Positions 39,462 to 48,392 of a DNA stretch of 64,000 bases are shown piece by piece; position 1 is the first letter of the stretch; every line of letters starts with the position of its first letter. The translations under genes were made by a program, and so were the position numbers. Below the pieces are notes generated by a model, which was not told where the DNA came from, made no database searches, and was given only the letters and a program-made list of their open reading frames with translations. The DNA is from Candidatus Caldilinea saccharophila (GTDB taxonomy: Bacteria > Chloroflexota > Anaerolineae > Caldilineales > Caldilineaceae): NCBI GenBank assembly GCA_016710365.1, contig JADJVW010000003.1, positions 332,501 to 396,500 on the forward strand, given 5' to 3'.

Positions 39462-40181
39462 ATGAGTGGCCGAATCCGCAGCGATGAACGTTCATCGACG
39501 ATGGGTTATCTGAAAGAGCATTGGTTCTGGTGGGCGGTGACGCTGGGCGCGCTGACGCCATTGGCGTTGCTGGGATGGCGCGCAGCGAACGGCGATCTCG
39601 GCGTCGATCCGGTGAACACCATTAACAACCTGTCCGGCCGCGCGGCGATGATTGTGCTCTTGCTCAGCCTGGCCTGCACGCCGCTCAATACAATCTTCGG
39701 CTTGCGCAGAGCGTTGACCGTGCGCAAGTCGTTGGGGCTGATTGCCTTTGTCTACGCTTCCTTGCATCTGGTCAATTTTATCGGGCTGGACTACGGGTTT
39801 GACTTTGGGCTGATCTTTCAAGACGCCGTGCTGGACAAGCCGTACATCCTGGCGGGCGGCGCCGCGCTGCTCATTCTAATTCCCCTGGCGATCACCTCGA
39901 CGCGTGGCTGGATGAAACGCTTGGGGCGCAACTGGAAGCGACTTCATCGCCTGGTCTATGCGGCGGGCGTGTTGGTGGTGTTGCATTTCCTGTGGCAGGC
40001 CAAAGCGGCCGAACGCGAGGAGCCGCTGATCTATGCTGGGGTGCTGGCATTGCTGCTGCTGGTGCGAACGCCGCCGGTGCGCCGCTGGCTGGTGGCGCAC
40101 CGTACGCGTCTCGTCGGCCCAAAGCTGCCGCGCGTTCAGACCATGCCGCAGACAAAACCGATCAAGCAATCGGGAGATTGA
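39462..40181 (+). CDS. msrQ: MsrQ haem-binding membrane subunit
   Basis: MsrQ is the membrane b-type cytochrome that passes electrons from the quinone pool to MsrP. This 239-residue protein has about six hydrophobic helices. Haem-ligand His candidates are in VYASLHLVNFIG, KRLHRLVYAAGVLVVLHFL, as in the family. GRAAMIVLLLSLACTPLNTI and LGLIAFVYASLH follow the MsrQ pattern. ATG 39462 has GGAGAGGAGAG upstream. It ends shortly before a strong palindromic terminator. Confidence 0.93.
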   Translation: MSGRIRSDERSSTMGYLKEHWFWWAVTLGALTPLALLGWRAANGDLGVDPVNTINNLSGRAAMIVLLLSLACTPLNTIFGLRRALTVRKSLGLIAFVYASLHLVNFIGLDYGFDFGLIFQDAVLDKPYILAGGAALLILIPLAITSTRGWMKRLGRNWKRLHRLVYAAGVLVVLHFLWQAKAAEREEPLIYAGVLALLLLVRTPPVRRWLVAHRTRLVGPKLPRVQTMPQTKPIKQSGD

Positions 40182-40259
40182 AAGCATCGACCGGGGAAGT
40201 TGAAATCCCGTTAGCCGACATTCTTGGCAGGTCGGTGGTGCGAAACTTGAAAAGCTGTC

Positions 40260-40303
40260 CAACAAAACAAATGGGGCGCAATTGCGCCCCATTTGTTTTG
40301 TTG
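40260..40303. terminator. Perfect 44-base palindrome, bidirectional terminator
   Basis: The arms read CAACAAAACAAATGGGGCGCAA-like towards the centre at AATT, and every base of 40260-40303 pairs with its mirror. With GC-rich core GGGGCGC and A/T-rich ends on both sides, it fits a terminator for the convergent msrQ and phasin-like genes. Confidence 0.85.
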
Positions 40304-40317
40304 CAATAACCAGTCTG

Positions 40318-40767
40318 TTATCGGTCGCTGTTGTGCCTTTGTTGATTGAGCGCCGAGACCTTCTCGTTGAGATGGCTGATCTTGCGGCTCAATTCCTCGA
40401 TGTCGCTCTTGTTGGGCACATTCAGGCGCGTCAGGATGGTCTCGACGCTCCCCTCCAGCGTGTTCGACGCCTTCTTGGTGAGTTCGTCGCGGGTTTTGGC
40501 GGCCTCTGCCTCACTGCGCTCGCGCTGCGCGCGTAACTCGTCGATCATCTTTTGCAGATCGGTCTCCGCGATTTCCCCGCGCTCCACCAGTTTGGCAAGC
40601 AACTCGTTGGCCTCTTCCATCGTGAGCGCCACTGCACCCAGACTGGAGAGCAGCACCTTGCGCATCAGGATGTAGAGATTGGCGCTCTGCACAATCAATT
40701 CGTTGCGGACATCGACGACGGCGTCTTTGGCCTGCTCACCGATTCCCTTTTGCTCTTCTTTTGCCAT
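40318..40767 (-). CDS. Phasin-like coiled-coil protein
   Basis: This 149-residue protein starts MAKEEQKGIGEQAKDAVVDV and is mostly charged and helical. Residues ~45-100 (EEANELLAKLVERGEIAETD, KMIDELRAQRERSEAE) form long amphipathic helices, and the C-terminal 35 residues (DIEELSRKISHLNEKVSALN) form a coiled coil. This layout resembles the polyhydroxyalkanoate phasin/PhaF group, with ERGE matching phasin helices. No PHA synthase is near. The downstream ATG 40767 was chosen because the upstream residues are very basic and unlike the family. Confidence 0.65.
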   Translation of the reverse strand: MAKEEQKGIGEQAKDAVVDVRNELIVQSANLYILMRKVLLSSLGAVALTMEEANELLAKLVERGEIAETDLQKMIDELRAQRERSEAEAAKTRDELTKKASNTLEGSVETILTRLNVPNKSDIEELSRKISHLNEKVSALNQQRHNSDR

Positions 40768-40956
40768 AGTTTTTCTTTTCGACCTCTGGCTTCGTGGGCG
40801 CCGCACACTGCATTCTGTAAGGCAGTGGCGGTTGACTGGTTGCGTGCAGCCGATGCCTGTTCGGGTCTATCCCGTGGCGGGCTGTTGGTTCGGAGCGTTG
40901 TATCGCCAGTCTATGTTGTAACGATTCTGGCGTGATTCCGGCTGAATGGCCGCACG

Positions 40957-41679
40957 CTAGGGCTGCACGGTGACGAGCGGGCGCAACCGGGTGATCGTAG
41001 CCGGCCCAATACCGGGGACGCGCTCCAGATCGTCGACAGTGGCGTAGGGACGGTCGGCGATGATGGCCTGCGCCTTGCTGGCGCCAATGCCAGGCAGGGT
41101 TTCCAGTTCTGCCTGCGTTGCCGTGTTGAGTTCGATCAGGTCGCCGGCCGCTAATTCCACGGCAGCGGTGCGGCTTTCCGGCGTCGGCGTGGGCAGCAGG
41201 CCGGAAAGACCGGCGATTGGCGCTGGCGCTGATCCCACTACTCCCGCCCCGGGGACATGCACCTGTGCGCCGTCGAAGAGATGTTCGGCCTGATTGACCA
41301 ACGCTCCGTCCGCATCGGCGCGCAACCCGCCGGCCGCAGTGATGGCATCGGCAATACGGGCGCCCGGCGCCAAAACAAAGGTGCCGGGCGTCACCACCGC
41401 GCCGCTCACATAGACGACGATCGGCCCCGGCGTGGGCGTAGGGGCGATTGTCAGCGTCGGCGCTGGGGTAGGCGGCGCCATCAACTGAATCGGCGGCGGC
41501 TCGGGGTGGCGTAATAGGAAGAACCCCGCACCGGCCAGCGTGAAAGCAGTCAGCAGCCCCAATAGATAAGGCAAGAGGACAGCCTGCCACTGCACTGGGG
41601 TGTTGGCTGGTTCTGGTTGAAATGAGTCGGCAGGATGGGCAGGCGTCGGGCGTTGGGAGGTGGAGGAAGACAGAGACAT
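40957..41679 (-). CDS. ComEA-like DNA-binding protein with SLBB and helix-hairpin-helix domains
   Basis: This 240-residue protein has a membrane helix (VLLPYLLGLLTAFTLAGAGF, residues ~32-52), a Pro/Thr stalk (PPTPAPTLTIAPTPTPGP), a SLBB domain (VYVSGAVVTPGTFVLAPGAR, residues ~88-145), a second Thr/Pro linker, and a C-terminal double helix-hairpin-helix (IELNTATQAELETLPGIGAS, then YATVDDLERVPGIGPATI). This is the ComEA layout: an extracellular DNA receptor for natural transformation. ATG 41679 has AAGGAG six bases upstream. ComEC is not in the window, so competence is suggested but not shown. Confidence 0.9.
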   Translation of the reverse strand: MSLSSSTSQRPTPAHPADSFQPEPANTPVQWQAVLLPYLLGLLTAFTLAGAGFFLLRHPEPPPIQLMAPPTPAPTLTIAPTPTPGPIVVYVSGAVVTPGTFVLAPGARIADAITAAGGLRADADGALVNQAEHLFDGAQVHVPGAGVVGSAPAPIAGLSGLLPTPTPESRTAAVELAAGDLIELNTATQAELETLPGIGASKAQAIIADRPYATVDDLERVPGIGPATITRLRPLVTVQP

Positions 41680-41797
41680 AGCAGGCTCCTTGAATATGGA
41701 CACTGATCTGTCGATATTCTTGCGATTGCTGGCTGTCTGCGTCAACGGCCTTTTGTTAGATTCGCAACAATTTGTCAGACTGATTCGAGCGTATGGA

Positions 41798-42974
41798 TCA
41801 AATTTGTTCCTTCTCTGCATCCGTTGGTGTGTTGTCTCTGAATCTCTGCACGACCGCGCGGCCAAATGCAACCGCGGCCTCATCGTCGCTGGGCGGGTGG
41901 CTCAGCCCGGCGCGCACATCGCGATGGTAGCGTTCGAGCGGCAGGGTGCGGCTCAGTCCGGCGCCGCCTGCCACCCGTAAGCAATGGTCGACCGCCTCGA
42001 CAGCATGGTTGGTCACGGTGACTTTGGCGGCGGCCAGCCACGCGGTCAGTTCCGTGCGGCGCGCAGGATAGTGCAGCCATTGCTCGGCGGTGTAATAGAG
42101 TTGCGCACGCGCCGTGTGCAACAGCAGCGCGGCCTGGCCAAGCCGGCGCTGCACACCTTCCAACTCGGCGATGGGTCGTCCCAGCGCGGTGGGGACGCGG
42201 TTGCACGCATACTCGCCGGCGGCGTCGATAGCGGCTGCAGCTACGCCCAAATAGACGGCGCTGATGCCGAGCGTGAACCACGCGTTGCCAACGCCGCCTC
42301 TGGCCTGACCGGAGCGGCCGATGAGCGTGGTGTGTGGCGTCTCGACGCCGCGCAGCGTGATCGTGTGGCTGCCCGTCGTGCGCATCCCGCTGGCGTCCCA
42401 CGCCCAGTCAACCTGAAAGCGGTCGTCCACCGCGACGAGAAAGCTCCCCACCTCGCCGCTGCCATCTTCGAGCGCAGCAGGGATAACAGCGTAGTCGAGG
42501 ACTGGGAACATGCTGGCGAAGCTCTTGCAGCCGTCGATCATCCACGTGTCAGGCGCCATCGCCCGCGCCACACGGACGTGCGGTCGTCTGGGGGAGACCG
42601 CCGCGGCTGGGGCTGCCCAACGCCGGCTCAGTCGCCAGCGAATTGACCAGCGCGCCGCGTGCGACCGCGGCGCGGCAAAGCTCGGCAAGCAGATCCGGCG
42701 GCCAGTCGCCATTTTCGACTGCGCTGCCAATGGTTTGCAAATGCATGACAAAGCTCAACGCGGTGCTGCCATCGCCCCGCGCCAGATGCTCTGCCATCAT
42801 GACGGTTTCCAGCAGATCCGCGCCCCATCCGCCATACTCGGCAGGGACTGGCGCCGCGTGCAAGCCAGCGGTGCGGATGTCGGCGAAGTTTGCGTAGGGA
42901 AACGCGCCGCTGCGATCCTGTTCGCCAGCGCGCGTTGCAAAAACAACAGCTAATCGGTCGGCCACGGCGATCAA
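41798..42974 (-). CDS. Acyl-CoA dehydrogenase-like flavoprotein, frameshifted
   Basis: The N-terminal part (42974-~42600) has PVPAEYGGWGADLLETVMMA and LVNSLATEPALGSPSRGGLP; the C-terminal part (~42590-41798) has APDTWMIDGCKSFASMF, ISAVYLGVAAAAIDAAGEYA and VAGGAGLSRTLPLERYHRDV. They join at the G5 run near 42591-42595, which probably has one base too many. The gene may start further upstream at ATG 43020, which would need one more shift near 43003 (SITQPLSVRRLIAVADRLA). The C-terminus lacks the catalytic Glu of GTSEI and reads GGAGLSRTLPLERYHRDVRA, so this belongs with the dibenzothiophene/flavin-dependent monooxygenase-like side of the fold. The substrate is unknown. Confidence 0.75.
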
Positions 42975-43230
42975 GCGCCTGACGCTCAGTGGTTGGGTAA
43001 TCGATTGAATTTCGCATCATGAGGGGATTGTAGCAGAGGACGACACTTTTGTAAGAAGTGTTTTGTAAGAAATGCAACGGCGCTGCCAGGGATGCAGGGC
43101 GCCGAAGGGGGCGCCCCTGGTCAACTAACCAGGCATGCGCCTGCGCGCGTGGATATGGTCATAACGAAATGAACGTGCTACACTCAATCTCGTTGTTTTG
43201 TCGAAGTGCTTCTTTTGAGGAGTTGATGCT

Positions 43231-43635
43231 ATGAGCGAACGCAAGATCCGCATTTTGGTGGCGAAACCGGGATTGGACGGCCATGATCGCGGCGCTAAAG
43301 TCGTCGCGCGCATGTTGCGCGACGCCGGCTTTGAGGTGATTTACACGGGCATCCGGCAGACGCCGCAGATGATTGCCGAAGCCGCCCTGCAGGAAGACGT
43401 CGACGTCGTCGGCTTGAGCATCCTCAGCGGCGCGCACATGACGCTTTGCCCTAAGGTAGTCGAGCTGCTGCGCGCCCAGGGCCAGGATAATGTGCTGGTC
43501 GTTGTCGGCGGCATTATCCCCGACGACGATGTCGAAAGACTCAAGGCCGCCGGCGTCGATGGCGTCTTCGGTCCCGGCGCCTCCAGTGAGGCGTATGTCG
43601 AATTTATCCAGAACCACGTCCAGGTGATCGTCTAA
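43231..43635 (+). CDS. Cobalamin-binding subunit of methylmalonyl-CoA mutase type
   Basis: This 134-residue protein is a stand-alone B12-binding domain. The signature is LVAKPGLDGHDRGAKVVARM (D-x-H-x-x-G, His at about residue 18, which replaces the lower cobalt ligand), followed by VVGLSILSGAHMTL (S-x-L) and VVVGGIIPDDDVERLKAAGV (G-G). It is the small subunit of split methylmalonyl-CoA mutases, which interconvert methylmalonyl-CoA and succinyl-CoA. The large subunit is not in the window. ATG 43231 has GAGGAG upstream. The MeaB gene starts immediately after its stop. Confidence 0.93.
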   Translation: MSERKIRILVAKPGLDGHDRGAKVVARMLRDAGFEVIYTGIRQTPQMIAEAALQEDVDVVGLSILSGAHMTLCPKVVELLRAQGQDNVLVVVGGIIPDDDVERLKAAGVDGVFGPGASSEAYVEFIQNHVQVIV

Positions 43636-44668
43636 ATGAGCAGCCGCGCCCTTAAGGAGCACACCTCAGTTGCGCTATTGGCTGAAGGGGTGTTGAACGG
43701 CAACCGGCTCATGTTGTCGCGTGCGATTTCGCACGTCGAAAACCAGGAGACGGACGCCAGCGCGCTGCTGACCGCACTCTATCCCCATGCCGGGAAAGCA
43801 CACATCGTTGGCGTCACCGGCGCGCCCGGCACCGGCAAGTCGACGCTGGTGACAGCGCTGGCGCTAAGTTGTCGCGGGGCCGGCATGACGGTGGGCATCG
43901 TTGCCATTGACCCGACCAGCCCCTTCACCGGCGGCGCGCTGCTGGGCGATCGCGTGCGGATGCGCGCGCTGGCAGGCGACACGGGCGTATTCGTGCGCAG
44001 CATGGCGACGCGCGGCAGCCTGGGCGGTCTGAGCAAGACCACCGGGGATGTCGTCACGGTGTTAGACGCCGCAGGCTTCGACTGCATCATCGTCGAGACG
44101 GTCGGCGTGGGCCAGGCGGAGGTGGAGATCGCCAGCACTGCCCACACCACATTGGTCGTCGAAGCGCCGGGGCTGGGCGACGAAGTCCAGGCGATCAAGG
44201 CCGGCATTTTGGAGATCGCCGACATTCTGGTGGTCAACAAGGCGGATCGACCGGGGATGGATCGCACGTTGCGCGCGTTGGAGATGATGCTCGACATCGA
44301 AGGCAACGGCGCACGCTACGTGCGCCATCACGGGCAATTGCTGCGCGTGGAATCACCGGCCGAGAGCGAGGACGAAGAGACGCGCTGGAAAGTGACCGTC
44401 ATGAAGACGGTGGCGACGGATGGGACCGGCGTCGAGGATCTGCGCCAGCGCATTGACGCATCGCCACTGGCTGCGCGAGTCAGGAGAGATGGCGATGCGC
44501 GAGCAGTTGCGTATCGCTAACACGTTGGAAAACATTATTCGCGCCGAGTTAAATCGGCGGATTGCCGCCAGCATCCCGGCCGGCGGTCTTGAAAAAATGG
44601 TGGAAAAGATCCGCCGCCGCGAAAGCGACCCTTATGCTGCGGCGGCCGTGCTGCTGGCAGGCGTGTAG
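43636..44668 (+). CDS. meaB: MeaB/ArgK-type GTPase, mutase chaperone, one frameshift
   Basis: MeaB uses GTP to load and protect the B12 cofactor of methylmalonyl-CoA mutase. The frame has the P-loop GVTGAPGTGKSTLVTALA (about residues 58-75), switch AIDPTSPFTGGALLGDRVRM, the DxxG region FDCIIVETVGVGQAEVEI, and NKADRPGMD for guanine. As read, it stops at 44520 after IDASPLAARVRR. One base restored near 44458 gives IDAHRHWLRESGEMAMREQ and a C-terminal dimer region ending at 44668 (IRRRESDPYAAAAVLLAGV). Restored length of ~344 residues fits the family. It is fused end-to-start with the cobalamin subunit gene, so the two are expressed together. Confidence 0.9.
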
Positions 44669-44755
44669 TCGTGATGTGTAATTCGTAAAAAGGGAAGCCG
44701 CTTTTCTCTGCGAGCCTTTGCATCTCCGCATCTCTGTGTCAAAAGTTGTCACCCC

Positions 44756-45286
44756 TCATGTCTCACTCCACCGCGCCCCGGCCTGCTTGACGCCGCGCGC
44801 CAACGTCACGACTGCCTCAGGGCCATCCAGCGCGATCAGCAGCGGCAGCACACCTGCGATGCCGTGCACAGTCTGCCAGAGACCACGTTGGCTGTCTGCC
44901 TGCCAGATGGCGACAATGAACTGTTCCGCTGCGCTGCGCACCGTAAGCAGCGCGGTTTGCCCATTAGGACTTGTGGCCGTCTCCTGTTTGAACTCCGCGC
45001 CCAGTTCATTGACCAACAGGTGGGAAAGGTTGTTGAGTCGCGCTGCATGTTTCTCGCCGCTGCGCGCACGCAGCGTGTTCTGCAACGCTGGCAGCACTGA
45101 CAAAGCGAGTTGGGCGCGCCCACTGACCAGAAGCGGCGCCAACAGATTATCCACCATAAAGTTGACCAATGCTTCACCGTCTAACAGGCGCGGCGCCCAC
45201 GCCAGCAGTGTGTCAACTTCGCGCTTCAAAATTGCCTGATTGCGTGCCGACGGGATTTCCTGGAGCAGCAAGGCGCGCAGACGCAA
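44756..45286 (-). CDS. Hypothetical helical protein, possibly the C-terminus of the preceding gene
   Basis: This 176-residue frame (TTG start) is rich in Leu/Ala helices: REVDTLLAWAPRLLDGEALV, NLLAPLLVSGRAQLALSVLP, HGIAGVLPLLIALDGPEAVV. I do not recognise a family. The frame stays open upstream (RLNDDDLRGDGLRLRALLLQ), across the stop of the TPR-like gene at 45313, so one base change near 45311 would join the two as a single ~657-residue helical-repeat protein. Given the many indels in this window, that is quite likely. It is last in the translin operon. Confidence 0.5.
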   Translation of the reverse strand: MRLRALLLQEIPSARNQAILKREVDTLLAWAPRLLDGEALVNFMVDNLLAPLLVSGRAQLALSVLPALQNTLRARSGEKHAARLNNLSHLLVNELGAEFKQETATSPNGQTALLTVRSAAEQFIVAIWQADSQRGLWQTVHGIAGVLPLLIALDGPEAVVTLARGVKQAGARWSET

Positions 45287-45312
45287 GCCGTCACCGCGCA
45301 GGTCATCATCGT

Positions 45313-46727
45313 TCAGGCGCGGGCAAAGAAGGTGCGTACGTTATGCCAGAATCCTGTCGGTTCGCGCCAGGCGTCCAGAATCGTCAGCGCCTTGTCCGGC
45401 TGGTTGCGTTCGAGATAGACCTGGGCCAACCCCCAGATCAGCGCACGCTCGGGATTGCGACCTGGATAAGCGTGCGCCCACTCCAGCCCTTTTTGGATCT
45501 GTTCCTCAGCCAGCGCAGGCTCCTCGACGGCCAGCAGGCCGCGCACCAGCCCAATGTAGCCTTCCGCCTTCGTGGGATCCTTTGCCGAGATCGATTCGAC
45601 GACATCGATCGCAAATTTGGCGGCGCCTAGCTCGATCAACGTGGCGGCCGCGCCGGCCGCGGTCCAGCCGTCGCTCTGGGTGCCGAGCAACACAAGCCGA
45701 TTCGCCAGCTCGATGCGCTCTTCACGCGGCATCTGGCGCACCGGCATGGTGCGCACGGCTTCTTGCATCGTATAAACTTGAAAATCGATGTCGGCGTCCG
45801 CGGTCGGGCGTTTCACCTGACGCAACAGGTTTTGATCGCCTTTACGCAACGACAAGCCGCTCTCGCGCCGCGCCGCCTGAATGTTGGCGATAGCGGTCAA
45901 CTGCGCCAGCACTTCGTCGATGGCGCCGGCTTGCGCCAGCGCGATGGCGGTGAGCCGCCGCGCATGCAGGCTGGTCAGGGTGGCGTGGCGAAAAGTGTCG
46001 ACGCCCAGGCCGAGAAGACGCGCCATGCGCGGCGCGACGACGGGCGCACGTAGATGCTCGCCGCCGCGGTCGTCACGAGCAAGACAAATTGGGCGCCGGC
46101 GTCGCTGTAGCGCCGCAACGCGTTGCTGATGACAGCGCTGCTCAAGGGGTGCAGCCCGACCCGCACGCAGATATCGGCCAACAGCAGACGCTGTTCGGGG
46201 GTGACAATCGGCCGCTCCCACGGTTCGGTGAATTGGTCGAGGCGTTCGAGCAAGGTGAGCGCCTGTTGGTCGTCGCCGATCGTGGCCGCCGCGGCCGCGG
46301 CAAAGACAAGCCGGTCGCGTGCGACAACGTCGTCGCGGGAGGAGTTGGCCGTCAGGAGCTGCGGTTGATAACGATGCAGCTCCTGGCCGACCAGATCGGC
46401 AAGCCCCAGTTTGCGGTCGATCTGCCTGGAAAGACGGTGCAGCGCCTGCACCCAGGTCAACGGTTGACGCTGCGCTACCATGCTGGCGACGGATAATGTT
46501 TCCGCGCCTGCGCCTGCGTCCGCTAATGCTTCCCAGCATTTTTGGATCAGCCAGGAGTCGGGTCGATAGACCGCGCGATCTTCGAGCTGAACCTGGTCCT
46601 GTTGAGTCTGCGCCGCGAGCAGGAACTCCAACGCATGTTGCACCAGGGTGCTGCGTTCGACGCGCGCTGGGGCATCGGGAGATTTAGGCGCGGTCGGCGT
46701 GGTCGACGTTTCAAACGAAGTGCTCAT
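45313..46727 (-). CDS. TPR-like helical repeat protein, one frameshift
   Basis: Two frames join near 46045 (TTAAASIYVRP then VVAPRMARLLGLGVDTFRHA) to give about 471 residues from ATG 46727 (MSTSFETSTTPTAPKSPDAP). The repeats are helix pairs such as GYIGLVRGLLAVEEPALAEE, ALIWGLAQVYLERNQPDKAL and AAAAATIGDDQQALTLLERL, the pattern of tetratricopeptide repeats. VRQMPREERIELANRLVLLG is also helical. It should act as a protein-binding scaffold; no enzyme motif is seen. It starts 13 bases after the small membrane-protein gene of the translin operon. Confidence 0.6.
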
Positions 46728-46740
46728 AGGCGTGCGTTCA

Positions 46741-47019
46741 TCAGAATAGCCAGCGAGCGGCGAACAGCGCCAACAGCGCCAACAGCGCAAAAAGTGCGAT
46801 GATCAACAGCCAGACGCCGGCGCGTTGGAGCCATTGCGCCCGCTGCAGGTCTGCGCCATGCGCGACGTGCCGCGCGACGCCATGTGCGAGAAGCTGCGGG
46901 TTCTGATGCGGCGCCTGTTTGACGTGCGCCAGCCACCAGGCGCGATGGCAAAAAGCCCACAAGCCAATGTCGCTGGCGCGCACAAGCGAACGGTCGTTTG
47001 CCATGCGGATGCCTCTCAC
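46741..47019 (-). CDS. Small protein with Cas4-like N-terminus and one membrane helix
   Basis: This 92-residue protein starts GTG 47019, overlapping the translin stop (GTGA), or ATG 47004. The N-terminus ASDIGLWAFCHRAWWL resembles the start of Cas4/Dna2-like PD-(D/E)XK exonucleases (SASDI...YCPRAWWL), with one of the iron-sulfur-type Cys residues, and GVARHVAHG resembles their G-x-x-H helix. Then the nuclease core is missing and the chain ends in one hydrophobic helix (AGVWLLIIALFALLALLALF). It looks like a nuclease N-terminal remnant re-used as a membrane anchor. This likeness is by eye and is weak. Confidence 0.5.
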   Translation of the reverse strand: MRGIRMANDRSLVRASDIGLWAFCHRAWWLAHVKQAPHQNPQLLAHGVARHVAHGADLQRAQWLQRAGVWLLIIALFALLALLALFAARWLF

Positions 47020-47708
47020 TCCTGTCCGTAATCGTCGTCGGCGACCTGCAAACCGAGGTTGTTGGCGGCAAAATCGGCGCCGAGATTGCGCTCGAAGCCC
47101 AGCAACGCGTCGCGCATCTGGTCCTGGCGGATCGCCAGGGTCAGGTCGCCGCGCGTGCGTTCGAGCACGCCACGCAGCACGTCGGTGTGGCGGCGCAGCC
47201 CGTCGGTCACGGCATCGGGAAAATCGACGGTGATGAGATGGCTGTACACTTCGTCCATGAACTCCAGGTATTGCTCGGCTTCGCTCACCTGGCTGCGGCG
47301 CATGAGGTCGAGCACAAAGCGGCGCATCTCAGTGGCGGCCTCGCTCATCCCGCGCAGATACGTCGGGCCGGTGACGTAAAGCTCCGCCGGCAGCGACAGC
47401 GGCAACTTGCGCGATACGGCGTTGACCAGATGCGCCTCGACCAGCTCTTTGAGCGCATCCTGGGTGTAGCCGGCGTGATAGAGCGTGGGCTGGTCGGCTA
47501 CGGCTTCGACCATTGCTTTGGCTTCGCGGCGCGCCTGTTCAAGCAGCGCGTCCGCCTCCTGCCATTCGTGGCGATGGATGGCGCGGATGCTGTGCGCGCA
47601 GGAGCGGGTCAACGTGCGGCTGCGCGCCAGCGTGGCGTCGCGCAGCGTGTTGAGCGTGGTGAGATTGTCGCGAATGGCTTCGACAATTGTGCTGAGTGTA
47701 GCTGTCAC
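47016..47708 (-). CDS. Translin family protein
   Basis: Translin binds single-stranded nucleic acid, and with TRAX forms an RNase in eukaryotes. This 230-residue protein has the family pattern: RTLTRSCAHSIRAIHRHEW, ALLEQARREAKAM, TGPTYLRGMSEAATEMRRFV, SEAEQYLEFMDEVYSHLITV and FPDAVTDGLRRHTDVLRGVL then ERTRGDLTLA. GLRRHTD...ERTRGDL is the conserved C-terminal helix region. The catalytic Glu cluster of TRAX is not clearly present, so binding is more likely than cleavage. Start GTG 47708 was chosen because AAAGGA lies seven bases upstream. It is first of a tight minus-strand operon with the Cas4-like anchor and a TPR-like protein. Confidence 0.8.
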   Translation of the reverse strand: MTATLSTIVEAIRDNLTTLNTLRDATLARSRTLTRSCAHSIRAIHRHEWQEADALLEQARREAKAMVEAVADQPTLYHAGYTQDALKELVEAHLVNAVSRKLPLSLPAELYVTGPTYLRGMSEAATEMRRFVLDLMRRSQVSEAEQYLEFMDEVYSHLITVDFPDAVTDGLRRHTDVLRGVLERTRGDLTLAIRQDQMRDALLGFERNLGADFAANNLGLQVADDDYGQE

Positions 47709-47905
47709 TGACTGGTCCTTTAGCGGGCGAATGCATTTGCGTCTTGCAATAAGACGCGCCGCGAACTTGTTCCGTTGGCTGGCGACCTGCGGCGGTTGCG
47801 CCGGTGCAGCCAGACCCTGTGCCATTATACAGAACCTGATGGTTTGAACCGAAATCGTTCTCTCCTGTCAGTGGCCGTTGTCTGACATGTGATGTAAACT
47901 ATGCA

Positions 47906-47978
47906 TTACAAAATGTAAAATATACTTGACATGCTCGGATTCTTGTTGTAGAGTTGTTTGTGTAAAGTTAATTTTACA
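47906..47978. promoter_or_regulatory. Two TGTAA-type inverted repeats flanking the promoter
   Basis: TTACAAAATGTAA (47906-47918, TTACA-N3-TGTAA) lies just upstream of the -35 and TGTAAAGTTAATTTTACA (47961-47978, TGTAAA-N6-TTTACA) just downstream of the -10. The shared TGTAA half-sites suggest one repressor binding both, most simply the HTH protein encoded at 48389. Confidence 0.5.
47926..47954 (+). promoter_or_regulatory. Sigma-70-like promoter of the membrane protein/HTH pair
   Basis: TTGACA (47926-47931), a 17-base spacer and TAGAGT (47949-47954) fit a housekeeping promoter, 58 bases upstream of the ATG at 48012. It is the only such pair in the gap. The whole stretch is A/T rich relative to its surroundings. 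Confidence 0.6.
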
Positions 47979-48011
47979 TTTTGACAAGCAAATGTGACAA
48001 GGAGATTAGAA

Positions 48012-48392
48012 ATGAAAGAGCACAGTCGCATCTACCTGCGCGATTTTATCGGCGCAATGGCTGCTTATATGTTTCTGTTAATTGGTTCCCTGGTGTTCAT
48101 TCCGCTGCTGCAAGAAAGCCCGTGGCGCTTTGCAGTGGCGGTGCTGCCCGTGATTCCGCTGCTTTTTGCCCTGGCGGCCTATCTGCGTTTTCTTAACCAC
48201 ATGGATGAGTTGCAGCAGCGCATCCAATTGAACGCGCTTGCCTTGGCCGCCGGGGTTGTCGGTATGGTGAGCTTCACGGCCGGGCTGCTCGAAAATGTCG
48301 GTATCCCGCAGTTATCGCTGACGCTGATTTTCCCGCTGATGATCGCCTGTTGGGGCATCGCCTCGATGTACTTTACCTGGAGGTATCGATGA
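48012..48392 (+). CDS. Small four-helix membrane protein
   Basis: This 126-residue protein starts MKEHSRIYLRDFIGAMAAYM and has four hydrophobic helices (about residues 12-32, 38-56, 72-94, 99-121). HMDELQQRIQLNALALAAGV between helices 2 and 3 is conserved in small membrane proteins that pair with Cro/C1-type HTH regulators. AAGGAG lies seven bases upstream of ATG 48012. Its TGA overlaps the ATG of the regulator gene, so they form a two-gene unit. The role is unknown. Confidence 0.75.
   Translation: MKEHSRIYLRDFIGAMAAYMFLLIGSLVFIPLLQESPWRFAVAVLPVIPLLFALAAYLRFLNHMDELQQRIQLNALALAAGVVGMVSFTAGLLENVGIPQLSLTLIFPLMIACWGIASMYFTWRYR

Noticed and set aside
41798..42751. Stand-alone 317-residue protein starting at 42751
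   Set aside because: Its first ~55 residues have no acyl-CoA dehydrogenase features; the true N-terminus is in another frame from 42974 or earlier.
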